DNA of 64,000 bases, from NCBI RefSeq assembly GCF_001619875.1, contig NZ_LRFC01000006.1:1-64000 (forward strand), in the 5' to 3' direction. This document shows positions 52,581-61,015 of the stretch, piece after piece. Position numbers and translations under genes: made by a program. A model generated the notes under the pieces. That model was not told the origin of the DNA. It saw only the letters and a program-made list of their open reading frames with translations, and made no database searches. This stretch comes from Fictibacillus phosphorivorans (lineage in GTDB: Bacteria; Bacillota; Bacilli; Bacillales; Fictibacillaceae). The first letter of the stretch is position 1; each line of letters starts with the position of its first letter.

Positions 52581-53273
52581 ATGCATATCGCTATTCCGTT
52601 GAGTATGATCCGTGAACCAAATCGAATATCTAGTAAGCATCCCGCTGATTTATTAGACACACCAGGTGAGTACTATGAAGTCACCATTTTAGAAAGTAAT
52701 GATTTTGGTGATGAATCTCATGTAGTCATTCGTGGTGAATTTAGAGGGTGGGATTATGATTCAGATAGAGGAATCGCTTATGCGATCATAGCAAAAATGG
52801 GAGAAACAAGAGGATACGAGTACCACAGAGAGGATATTGTCGCTGTTAAACAGGTTGAAAAATTCTTTGAACCTTATAAGGGTAGAGAAATCTCTATCGG
52901 GCAGCGCGTAGATATTTATAAGAATCTTCATTTGGATAACGGTTATAGCATTCGTTGTTCAAAGACAGGTCTTGTATTAGCTCATTGTAGTACTGTACTA
53001 CTTAAAAATGCTTCATTTCATGTTTCTGAGAGTGGTAGACAAAAAACGGTTAAGGAGAAAAGGAAGCGGGTTCATGCTTATGTTCGCGGCGAGTTGGTAG
53101 CGGTTAATACTGAATTTCCACAAGACTTTGTAAAGGTATTGTATAACCCGTATCTAACAGAGTTTTTCTTGGATTCTACTACCCGAGATCCAATCTATCA
53201 AGCTGATGAAGTTTTCTTTATGGGACGACATGCATACCGAAAGAACAGAGATATCAATCTCTTTTCGAATTGA
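52581..53273 (+). CDS. Unknown protein, 230 residues
   Basis: ATG 52581 sits after AGGAGG; the longer frame from 52518 runs through the leader hairpin. The C-terminal half contains a repeated basic segment (KEKRKRVHAYVRGELV). No family recognised. Confidence 0.55.
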   Translation: MHIAIPLSMIREPNRISSKHPADLLDTPGEYYEVTILESNDFGDESHVVIRGEFRGWDYDSDRGIAYAIIAKMGETRGYEYHREDIVAVKQVEKFFEPYKGREISIGQRVDIYKNLHLDNGYSIRCSKTGLVLAHCSTVLLKNASFHVSESGRQKTVKEKRKRVHAYVRGELVAVNTEFPQDFVKVLYNPYLTEFFLDSTTRDPIYQADEVFFMGRHAYRKNRDINLFSN

Positions 53274-53282
53274 GGTGTTTTG

Positions 53283-53852
53283 ATGAAAAAGAATTATCCG
53301 AAATGGATATTCAAAACAAAAGGCGAAGTAACGGCTGCATTTAGAAATCTCCAATGTATTAATGGATTTCCAATAGCTGTACGTGTTGGATTAGATGGTG
53401 CAACAGTGTTTGGGAAGAATGATTTATCTCCTAACTTGCACTATATGAATAAAGAAGAGTTTGCTTGTTTAGAAGATTTTATAGGCAAGGGGCGAAAAGG
53501 CATTAAAGCCTTTGAAGTTGGCTGTATACGCTTAGATGGAAGCCTATGGTTTTCAGATTGTATGTATGAGCCTGGCTTAATAGAAGAAGATTTTAATGAC
53601 TTAAAGTCGTTATTATTTAACTTCTACGTTAACCATTTGCCAACTGAAAAACAGACAAATCGAATCAAGAGATTAGTTGAGCATGTAGGAGAAGATAGAG
53701 TAAAAGATTACTTTCTATCTAAGTTCCCTGATGGTGACTTCAAAAATATGAATCGGCAGCAAGCACAAAAGGTGATTACTGGACTTCAACTTCTGGAGCC
53801 AAGAAAACCTATTTATAATGTGTACGCTGATCCACAGTGGCTTTACTCATAA
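53283..53852 (+). CDS. Unknown protein, 190 residues
   Basis: ATG 53283 after GAGGTG. Soluble, mixed fold with a helical C-terminal third. No family recognised. It lies between 52581 and the PP-loop gene with short gaps, so they are likely co-transcribed. Confidence 0.55.
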   Translation: MKKNYPKWIFKTKGEVTAAFRNLQCINGFPIAVRVGLDGATVFGKNDLSPNLHYMNKEEFACLEDFIGKGRKGIKAFEVGCIRLDGSLWFSDCMYEPGLIEEDFNDLKSLLFNFYVNHLPTEKQTNRIKRLVEHVGEDRVKDYFLSKFPDGDFKNMNRQQAQKVITGLQLLEPRKPIYNVYADPQWLYS

Positions 53853-53875
53853 AAAATCAAAAAGGGGATAGAGAA

Positions 53876-54901
53876 GTGAAAAATCACATCATATTCTTCA
53901 GCGGAGGACTATCTAGTTTCTCAGTAGCAGATTATGTAAAGAAGAACTTTCCGAATGATAATATATTGCTTTATTTTACCGATACGTTGTGGGAAAGTAT
54001 GGACCTTTATCGATTTATAAATGAAGCTTCAGATAAAATGGAACTTCCTTTATTAACGCATAGCATGGGCTTAACTCCTGTCCAGCTGATGTTTGAGCAG
54101 AAGGTTATCTTTAATAGTCGGATCGGTAATTGTTCCAAATACTTAAAAATGAAAGTTGCTGCAGATTACTTGAAAAAGGGGAAGCGGCCAAACATTGAAA
54201 AGTGGCGGAATAAACAATATCTAAAACATGAGGACTTTACAACAGAAGCAATCCTGTACTTTGGTATTGGGTTTATGGAATCTCATAGAGCCGCTCCGAT
54301 ACAAAAAAACTGGCAACCGTTTAAGGTTGAAATGCCTCTGATCAATCAGCTTTGGTTTGAACATGCCCCAGTATTAGAAGAATACTCCATACGTCAGCCT
54401 ATTCTCTATGATTATGGATTTAGTCACAATAATTGTAATGGCAGATGTGTTAAAGCTGGTATGAGTCATTTTAAACGACTGAGATCTACAATGCCTGAAG
54501 TGTTTAAAGAACTTGTAGAACAAGAACACTATTTGAAGCTTTATGTTTCTGAATACCACTACATTAAGAATTTAGAAGTAGACGGTTTGACAGAAGATGT
54601 TAAAGCTTTGTGGCATGAGAAATTGGATGATGCTTACCGTGATTATTTTTATGGTAGAGCTAAAAGGCCAAAAGTATATATTCCTACAGATCTTTTCATT
54701 CAGCAATATGGCTTTATGAAGAGAAAAGGTAGTGCTTACCCGCTAAGTCAATTTTCAAGGGATTTAAGCGGACATAAAGGCTCTACTAATGAGGAAGATA
54801 TCTTTGACTTAAAACATGATGAGGGTGGATGTGGCTGTTTTGTTGACTTCAGTACACCCTTGTTCGATGAATCAAATAATCAAATTGCTATTAATTTATA
54901 G
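53876..54901 (+). CDS. PP-loop (PAPS-reductase-like) protein ending in QIAINL
   Basis: 341 residues from GTG 53876 behind AAAGGGGAT. The N-terminal FFSGGLSSFSVA is an ATP pyrophosphatase PP-loop, with the Lys of SGGKDSS replaced. Cys motifs NCSKYLK, NNCNGRC and GGCGC could hold zinc or a cluster. This is the adenine-nucleotide-alpha-hydrolase fold used for sulfur insertion and other base chemistry. The C-terminus NQIAINL is clamp-like. It is a distant relative of the DndC-like protein, so the plasmid has two such enzymes. Confidence 0.7.
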   Translation: MKNHIIFFSGGLSSFSVADYVKKNFPNDNILLYFTDTLWESMDLYRFINEASDKMELPLLTHSMGLTPVQLMFEQKVIFNSRIGNCSKYLKMKVAADYLKKGKRPNIEKWRNKQYLKHEDFTTEAILYFGIGFMESHRAAPIQKNWQPFKVEMPLINQLWFEHAPVLEEYSIRQPILYDYGFSHNNCNGRCVKAGMSHFKRLRSTMPEVFKELVEQEHYLKLYVSEYHYIKNLEVDGLTEDVKALWHEKLDDAYRDYFYGRAKRPKVYIPTDLFIQQYGFMKRKGSAYPLSQFSRDLSGHKGSTNEEDIFDLKHDEGGCGCFVDFSTPLFDESNNQIAINL

Positions 54902-54934
54902 GGAGAGATAAATATAAACACACCAAAAAGTGAA

Positions 54935-55069
54935 GTGAATGAACAGCCTATGATACCAGCTAAGGTATTTGGTTATGAGGTTAGGAACCTTACTCATTTA
55001 ACGGATAAGGAATATGAAGACTATATCGAGGAAAAGCATGATTCATTCCTCCGTAGTTTAAATGATTAA
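54935..55069 (+). CDS. Small protein with uncertain start
   Basis: 44 residues from GTG 54935. A good GGGAGAG at 54901-54907 points instead to an in-frame ATA at 54914 (51 residues), which could be a rare start or a mutated ATG. Acidic, no family recognised. Confidence 0.4.
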   Translation: MNEQPMIPAKVFGYEVRNLTHLTDKEYEDYIEEKHDSFLRSLND

Positions 55070-55080
55070 TAAAATCTACG

Positions 55081-55112
55081 AACAGAGCCGCTGCATAGTG
55101 GTTCTGTTTTTC
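55081..55112 (+). terminator. Intrinsic terminator
   Basis: AACAGAGCCGC/GTGGTTCTGTT, T tail, directly before the AGGAGG of the next gene. Confidence 0.75.
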
Positions 55113-55128
55113 GTTAGGAGGAAAAGTA

Positions 55129-56526
55129 TTGGATAGCAAAGTGAAGATGATCAGAAACCTACGGACTTCTGAAAGAAATGGAAACCCCCGTATTTTCTTA
55201 GAATCTACTGTCTTAGAAGCGGGTAATTTTGCAGTTGGAGAACATATCTCTTATACGATTACTAATAATGCTCTCGTTATTCAAAAAACAGAGGACCCAT
55301 CTTATAAAGTGGCCAAACGTAAGAGACCGTCATGGAAAGAACATAGACCTTTGATTGATTATTGTAACGGTGACTTAGGTATTCTTTTTCGAGCAAAAGA
55401 AAAAATAGACATCCTGGTATCTGATTCAACAATCGTCATTCGTAAAGAACTTTCCTTTGATTTGTGTGTGATTGGTCAGCCTCGACTAGAAGGAGAACAA
55501 CCTTTAAAGAAACTTACTTTTGCGAGTTTTCCGTCCGGCGCAGGAGTAGCTAGTGCTGCATTAGAGGAGACGGGTTATTTTGAGAGCAAGATGGGAGCGG
55601 ATATTTGGGATTTAGCAGTAGATTCTTATCTACACAATTTCTCAAATGGTTCTTTATACTTTGGTGATCTTCGGAGTATAAATCCTGCTTATATCCCTTC
55701 AGTAGATGTAAGTTGGTTGTCACCACCGTGCGTTGAATTTTCAGCACTCGGTCAACTAGGAAAAGGTGTACTGGAAGGTTTAGGTGTTCATTTTGCAAGG
55801 GTTGTAATGGCAACAGGTTGTAAGGCGATCATTATTGAACAAGTGCCACAGTACTTTAAATCGCGTTCTTTTGAACAACTAAAGGGATTACTTGCCCCGA
55901 TGTTTCCGTTTTGGAATGTGTCAAATATAGACGCATTTGATATGGGAGCTGTAGCGGGTAGACGAAGAGGTTATGCGGTTGCTTTTGCAGATAATGAAGA
56001 CTTTCAATTTCCCGCTGTTCAGAGCTTACCAGAGCATAGACGAACAACCGTTCAACAAATAATCGGTAACGATTGGGAAGAAGGAGATTGGAGAAAGATA
56101 GAAGGTTCTACCATGCAGCATCTTCTAAATAAAAGCGGAAATAACAATTTCACCGCGGAGAAGAATCGAACATTAGTTGGCCTAAACGACAAGAAGGTTA
56201 GTTGTTTTATTGCCAACTATTCAAAAATCAATGTAACCAGCAGCTATTTTGTTCATCCAGAGAATCCTTCATTATGGAGACCTTTTCGTTCTGATGAAAT
56301 TGCCAAGTTTTTAGATGTTCCGGAATGGTTCTCTTTTCCTGAGAATGTTTCTGAAAATCAAAGAACAAGACTACTAGGGCAATCAGTAGCGGCAAACGTT
56401 GTTAAAGCGATTGGAATTGAAGTGGCTTATACATTGATGAAACAAAAAGTAAGGAAAACAATAGATCAAAGTTTTGTTGTTCCCGTACAGAAAAACCAAA
56501 ACAATCAACTAGCCTTCATTTTATAA
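55129..56526 (+). CDS. C5-cytosine methyltransferase-like paralog ending in QLAFIL
   Basis: 465 residues from TTG after AGGAGG. N-terminal 60 residues (RIFLES...EAGNFAVGEHI) are SymE/AbrB-like, as in the 20632 paralog. Motif I is FPSGAGVAS (134-142), motif IV SPPCVEFSALG with Cys 201, motif VI reads EQVPQY instead of ENV, and VIII GRRRGYAVAF. IV here is closer to the canonical PCxxFS. The terminal NQLAFIL is a clear clamp-type motif. The altered ENV may affect target-base recognition. An orphan modifier with no endonuclease next to it. Confidence 0.75.
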   Translation: MDSKVKMIRNLRTSERNGNPRIFLESTVLEAGNFAVGEHISYTITNNALVIQKTEDPSYKVAKRKRPSWKEHRPLIDYCNGDLGILFRAKEKIDILVSDSTIVIRKELSFDLCVIGQPRLEGEQPLKKLTFASFPSGAGVASAALEETGYFESKMGADIWDLAVDSYLHNFSNGSLYFGDLRSINPAYIPSVDVSWLSPPCVEFSALGQLGKGVLEGLGVHFARVVMATGCKAIIIEQVPQYFKSRSFEQLKGLLAPMFPFWNVSNIDAFDMGAVAGRRRGYAVAFADNEDFQFPAVQSLPEHRRTTVQQIIGNDWEEGDWRKIEGSTMQHLLNKSGNNNFTAEKNRTLVGLNDKKVSCFIANYSKINVTSSYFVHPENPSLWRPFRSDEIAKFLDVPEWFSFPENVSENQRTRLLGQSVAANVVKAIGIEVAYTLMKQKVRKTIDQSFVVPVQKNQNNQLAFIL

Positions 56527-56543
56527 GGCAGAAGGAGAAACAG

Positions 56544-56732
56544 ATGAACGAAATAGGTGTTCAGCAATTTAAAAATGAGGTAGCGATTGGTGATGTCATA
56601 AGTGCCAGCACCCTTCACCATTCATATTGTGGAGAGGTTCTTGCTATCGAGGATAAACATTGTGTTATTAAAGAAAACGATTTGAAGTTTCACATCTACT
56701 TTAATGAGATGTGGATATTTTACAAAAGTTAG
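56544..56732 (+). CDS. Unknown small protein
   Basis: 62 residues, GAAGGAG upstream. Short SH3-like beta pattern (GDVISAS...GEVLAIEDKHCVI). It follows the methyltransferase closely, so it may be a partner. No family recognised. Confidence 0.55.
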   Translation: MNEIGVQQFKNEVAIGDVISASTLHHSYCGEVLAIEDKHCVIKENDLKFHIYFNEMWIFYKS

Positions 56733-56787
56733 GGGACAAATTTTTGAAACACATTCTTTCCGAATCTCATAAAACGGGGGTATTAGC

Positions 56788-56964
56788 ATGGAATTTCTAA
56801 TTAATGCATTACAAAACACATCGGTAGGATTATGGATTGTAGCGATAATCGCTTTGATCGTCGTAATAAAAATAGTTCGTTCCGTAGTTGCAAAACTGAT
56901 GGGACTAGCATTTACCGGGATAGCTTTATTCAGAGTTTATCTTTTCATGAACGATAAATTCTAA
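56788..56964 (+). CDS. 58-residue membrane protein
   Basis: ATG after CGGGGG. Hydrophobic helices at about 13-29 and 37-54. No family recognised. Confidence 0.55.
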   Translation: MEFLINALQNTSVGLWIVAIIALIVVIKIVRSVVAKLMGLAFTGIALFRVYLFMNDKF

Positions 56965-56977
56965 ATATAAACTTTTG

Positions 56978-57007
56978 AAGGGGAGTTTTCATTAACTCTC
57001 CTTTTCT
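56978..57007 (+). terminator. Intergenic hairpin/terminator
   Basis: AAGGGGAGTT/AACTCTCCTT then TTCTT. Confidence 0.65.
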
Positions 57008-57024
57008 TATAAGGAGGATTAATC

Positions 57025-58191
57025 ATGTACGCAGAGTACAGTTTAAATGCTCGAAAGGTTGAGCGGGAATTTCAACGTAAAGTTACAAAAAGAGGGTTTT
57101 TCCAAACCGCTAAAGGCTGCATGAATTATGTAGTAGGATACGGTAAAGATAGCCTGTCATTTAAAACAGACAAGAGTAAAGACCCATTGAAGATTAATCG
57201 TAAAACTATTCGTAAAGCGATTAGTTTTTTCTTCTTTTCAAGAACGAGCATACGAGAAGATATGGAGAAATTCAGTAAGTTTTCTTCCGCTATCTTTGCT
57301 ATCGTATATGCCTGTTTTGAAAAGAATTCAAAGTTGCAGCTTTTAAAGAATGGACTATACAGACTTTCTTTACTCGGGACTCGATTCTTTGCTAGTGGTC
57401 TTGAACGAGATCCGGCAGTTATGAAACTCTATAAAGAGATTAACGGTAAATATGTACTCTATAATTACATGAGTATTTTGGAATCCCCAAATTGCCTGCA
57501 GAAACTCGACGAACATGATATGTACTGTTTAATTGATAGCGGTGCATTCACATTGTTTAACCAAAAGAAAAAGAAACGGCAAAAGCTTCAGCATGACTTA
57601 TTCAGTGAAGAAAGTCTCGATGATATGGTATTGGAAGGGTATGCACGTTTTATGAATGCAAACAAAGACAATCCCAGGATCATAGGTTTCCTGCCTTTAG
57701 ATTGCATAGGGAATGCTGAAAAGACAAGAGAGAACTATACGAAACTAAAAGCACTCACAGACGCCAAAATCTATCCTGTATGGCAATGTACGGATTCTTT
57801 AGGGGAATTGGACACTATAGTTCGGGAAGAGCATGAGATAGTCTTTATTGGCGGTCTTGTGCCTTATGTAAGCAAGAGAAAAGACTTCATAAGAGATGTG
57901 CTTAATCGAGTAACAAATCGATACCCAAACGTAAACTTTCATTTGTTAGGGATTGCTGATGAATTACTTATTGATTACGGCATCTTCTCAGCTGATTCTA
58001 CAGCGTTTTTAAACGCTCGGAAGTATGATGATGGTCGTAAGGTATATATCCCAAATGGAGAACGTGTAGAAGCACCAGAACATATGTCTACGGTGGGTAT
58101 AATCAAACAAAACTTAATGTTTCTTAGCGGATTAGAAGGCTGTATAAACCCTCAATTGTCCATTAATGAAATGTTTTTGGAGGGAGCGTAA
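57025..58191 (+). CDS. DpdA/TGT-like transglycosylase
   Basis: 388 residues. The C-terminal two thirds show the tRNA-guanine-transglycosylase barrel landmarks in their DpdA form: IDSGAFTLF (Asp 171), PLDCIGNAEKTRENY (Asp 226), FIGGLVP (Gly 276) and SADSTAFLNARK (Asp 324). DpdA enzymes exchange guanine in DNA for a 7-deazaguanine such as preQ0. The classical C-terminal zinc site of TGT is not seen. A clamp-type QHDLF lies in a loop (57589-57603). No preQ0 synthesis genes are in the window; the host could provide the base. Confidence 0.75.
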   Translation: MYAEYSLNARKVEREFQRKVTKRGFFQTAKGCMNYVVGYGKDSLSFKTDKSKDPLKINRKTIRKAISFFFFSRTSIREDMEKFSKFSSAIFAIVYACFEKNSKLQLLKNGLYRLSLLGTRFFASGLERDPAVMKLYKEINGKYVLYNYMSILESPNCLQKLDEHDMYCLIDSGAFTLFNQKKKKRQKLQHDLFSEESLDDMVLEGYARFMNANKDNPRIIGFLPLDCIGNAEKTRENYTKLKALTDAKIYPVWQCTDSLGELDTIVREEHEIVFIGGLVPYVSKRKDFIRDVLNRVTNRYPNVNFHLLGIADELLIDYGIFSADSTAFLNARKYDDGRKVYIPNGERVEAPEHMSTVGIIKQNLMFLSGLEGCINPQLSINEMFLEGA

Positions 58192-58193
58192 TA

Positions 58194-58433
58194 ATGGAAC
58201 CATATTTCAGCTGCTGCCACAGATACGCTGAATGCGATTATGGCAGGAAAGAGTGTTGTTTCGCTGAAACAAAACCAGATATGAAAGAACGTTGTCGGTG
58301 TTATGACTTAAAGAGAACAAAGAATCTAGAGGTAATAAGAGGGGAAGAAGAAATATTTGAAGAATTCACAGCAGAAGTAAGTACAGATGATAATCAAGAT
58401 CCGCTTTCACTTGAACAATTAAGTTTATTTTAA
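58194..58433 (+). CDS. Cys-rich partner of the DpdA-like protein, ends QLSLF
   Basis: 79 residues, 2 nt after the previous stop. Residues 1-40 hold eight Cys (SCCHRYAEC, KECCF, RCRC) that could bind metal. An acidic linker then leads to the exact clamp consensus QLSLF as the last five residues. The tight coupling suggests it tethers the DpdA-like enzyme to DnaN or completes its metal site; both ideas are inference. Confidence 0.7.
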   Translation: MEPYFSCCHRYAECDYGRKECCFAETKPDMKERCRCYDLKRTKNLEVIRGEEEIFEEFTAEVSTDDNQDPLSLEQLSLF

Positions 58434-58437
58434 ATGT

Positions 58438-58474
58438 AAAACCGTTTGTAGCTTGTGCTATGAACGGTTTTTTT
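58438..58474 (+). terminator. Terminator of the DpdA-like operon
   Basis: AAAACCGTT/AACGGTTTT with T run. Confidence 0.85.
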
Positions 58475-58585
58475 GCTTACCATAAACTTGCCTAAATACA
58501 AATTTAAAGTAGAACAAGAAGGTTTTTTATTTTGACAGCAGAATTTATCAATATAATCTCTGTAAAGTTAGAAAGGAGCTAATAT

Positions 58586-59950
58586 ATGCATCCGGAAATT
58601 TATTACTCCAGATTAGAAGTTAAAGATATTTACAATGATATTGAAGCTCGAGAGAGTTTAGAGTTTAGTCTAAAAGCGTTTGGAAATGAAATAGATACAG
58701 ATGAGGATATATGTTTAGCTGAAATTAAAGGGCATATTCTTGATAATAAGATCTCCCATCGAAGCATTTTAATATCAGCGGATATGATATCTGCTCAAAT
58801 TTGTCATTGCATTGAAAGTTTTTTTGTAATTGAAGAACCTAAAGATTTTCTGGATATCATTGCAACAGAAGATAAAAGACTGCCGATATGGGGAAGAGTT
58901 GCAGTATTAACGGATTTGGTGATTGAAGAAACCTATCAAGAAGAATTTAATGATGATATTCTCAGTGAATTTATAGACTATATTCAGACCACTAAAGGAG
59001 TAAATTTCATTATTATTCATCCAGAGGAATGTCCGATTATTAAAGATTCAAAGAATCCAATGCAAAGTACAATGGAGTACTTACATACGGAATATGACTT
59101 TATTTCTTCAGAAGGTAGCCACCCTTATATGCTTTTAAAAACAGAAATAGAAGAACTATCACCATTTGAAAATGAGGAATTATTCGGAGATGACGATGAT
59201 GAAGAACATGAAGAAGAGGTTTTTCATTCTATTATGACAGATGTTATTTCTTCTATGGTATCTAAAGTAATGACCGATAATACCATATCTCTTAAAGCAA
59301 AAGCTATTTATAATTTACTAGTAATACATGATTTTGAGCTTCATGTTAATGATTTGGTTCATATTGCTAAAGAAGGAAAAGGCGCAATTATCAATGGCAT
59401 GAAAGAACTTTTTGAAAAGAAGTATATTGATGGTGATTTAAAGAATAGTGAGTATGGTTTTAATCCGGAAATGTTCTTAAATGAATTAGAAAGTATAAAG
59501 GAAGAATTAGAAGATGATTTTCAAGAATCAGAGATATACGCTGAACTCAATCAACGAAACGAAATAGAACCAAAATATCAGATAATATTTGGAGATAAAG
59601 AGTGGTACTCATCCTATTGCCGACCTTTAATTGCAAGGTCCATACTCATGAAAAAGGATATGGACATAAACGATAGAATGAAATTTGGTAATACAGCATT
59701 AATATATGCATCGTTTCATGGAGACATAACTATGGTGAAAGCGCTCTATGAACTAAATAGTGATGTATTTAAACACAATGAAATTGGTGAAAATGCTTTT
59801 ACCGCTGCTATTATCGTTGACCAATCACATATCGTTAGGTATTTCCTTAATTCAGGAACAACACCATTATCAAATGCAGAAGGGATAAGCGCACTTGCCA
59901 TTGCTCAATCCCATAGCAGTACTAATTGTATTAAGTTGCTTGAAAAATAA
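58586..59950 (+). CDS. Ankyrin-repeat protein
   Basis: 454 acidic residues. The C-terminal about 95 residues carry three ankyrin repeats (NTALIYASFHGDITMVKALYE, then ENAFTAAIIVDQSHIVRYFL, then GISALAIAQSHSS). The middle (about 230-300) resembles a winged helix. The N-terminal part is unassigned. Protein-protein interaction role likely. AAAGGAG ribosome-binding site. Confidence 0.7.
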   Translation: MHPEIYYSRLEVKDIYNDIEARESLEFSLKAFGNEIDTDEDICLAEIKGHILDNKISHRSILISADMISAQICHCIESFFVIEEPKDFLDIIATEDKRLPIWGRVAVLTDLVIEETYQEEFNDDILSEFIDYIQTTKGVNFIIIHPEECPIIKDSKNPMQSTMEYLHTEYDFISSEGSHPYMLLKTEIEELSPFENEELFGDDDDEEHEEEVFHSIMTDVISSMVSKVMTDNTISLKAKAIYNLLVIHDFELHVNDLVHIAKEGKGAIINGMKELFEKKYIDGDLKNSEYGFNPEMFLNELESIKEELEDDFQESEIYAELNQRNEIEPKYQIIFGDKEWYSSYCRPLIARSILMKKDMDINDRMKFGNTALIYASFHGDITMVKALYELNSDVFKHNEIGENAFTAAIIVDQSHIVRYFLNSGTTPLSNAEGISALAIAQSHSSTNCIKLLEK

Positions 59951-59968
59951 TATATAACCATTCTATTA

Positions 59969-60001
59969 AAAAAGTACTCTGGATAAGAGTGCTTTTTTAT
60001 T
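59969..60001 (+). terminator. Intrinsic terminator
   Basis: AAAAAAGTACTCT/AGAGTGCTTTTTT. Confidence 0.85.
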
Positions 60002-60088
60002 TAGGTTATATAATTTCCCTCTAATTCCCACATCCAAAATGATTCTTTGTTTACCTGCTTATTGATAGAATATGTGCAGGTGATTAAT

Positions 60089-60934
60089 ATGTATTTAAGT
60101 CCTATGTTACTTCATAAGAGTGAGCCATTTTCTAATTCTGATTGGATATATGAACCCAAAATGGATGGGATTAGAATTACAGTTTCAAAATTTAAAGGAA
60201 AGATCAAAATTTGTACTAGACATCATAATGATGTGACCGAACGCTTCCCTGAGCTGTTTGATATTCCAATCAAAGAAGATTTTGTCCTGGATGGTGAGAT
60301 TATCGTTTATGATCCAGAAAGTAAGAAAATTGATTGGGAGCTCTGTATGGAACGGTTTATGACCAGGAAATTTGAAAAGCGGAAGTTGCTGCCGGTTAAC
60401 TATGTAGTTTGGGATATTTTACATTATGATGGTGAAGATTTAAAAAACCTCACTTTATTAGAAAGAAAGCTTATACTGGAATCTGTATTAACAGATACGG
60501 AGATTGTTTCAAAAATAAGATATATCAAAGAGCATGGAGAGAAGTATTTTGAAGCTATCAAGAATATAGATCTTGAAGGCATGGTTGCAAAACATATTGA
60601 TTCTACATATGTAGTTAATCATCGTTCAAAAAATTGGTTAAAAGTGATCAACTGGAAGTATGTTGATGTATATATTACGGGATACAGAAAAGAAAAATTT
60701 GGGTGGTTATGTTCGGTTGAGGAACACGGTAAACTCCGTACAGCTGGTGTTTTAGAATTAGGTACTACTCCAACTGACAGAAAAGCTTTTTATAATGTGG
60801 CCAGTAGCATCATTCAAGAAGAGGACAGTAATTATACTTATATAGAACCGAAAATTAAAGCAAGAGTAAAGATAAGGAACTGGACTAGAAATAATATGTT
60901 GAGAACTCCCGCTTTTGATGCATTTATAGTTTAG
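60089..60934 (+). CDS. ATP-dependent DNA ligase
   Basis: 281 residues from ATG 60089 behind GCAGGTGAT. Motif I EPKMDGIR (Lys 24, AMP acceptor), LDGEIIV, LEGMVAK and KNWLKVI place it with the compact LigD-type ligase domain plus an OB fold. It seals nicks in plasmid DNA. The ligase stands alone, without Ku or polymerase domains. Confidence 0.9.
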   Translation: MYLSPMLLHKSEPFSNSDWIYEPKMDGIRITVSKFKGKIKICTRHHNDVTERFPELFDIPIKEDFVLDGEIIVYDPESKKIDWELCMERFMTRKFEKRKLLPVNYVVWDILHYDGEDLKNLTLLERKLILESVLTDTEIVSKIRYIKEHGEKYFEAIKNIDLEGMVAKHIDSTYVVNHRSKNWLKVINWKYVDVYITGYRKEKFGWLCSVEEHGKLRTAGVLELGTTPTDRKAFYNVASSIIQEEDSNYTYIEPKIKARVKIRNWTRNNMLRTPAFDAFIV

Positions 60935-60947
60935 TTATAAAAAGGGT

Positions 60948-60998
60948 AAACATCTCCATTTGGCGAAAATGTCAGGTGGAGATGTTGTTTTCTTTTTA
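60948..60998 (+). terminator. Ligase terminator
   Basis: ACATCTCCA/TGGAGATGT stem followed by a T-rich tail. Confidence 0.75.
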
Positions 60999-61015
60999 CG
61001 AAAGGAGGAAGAAAT

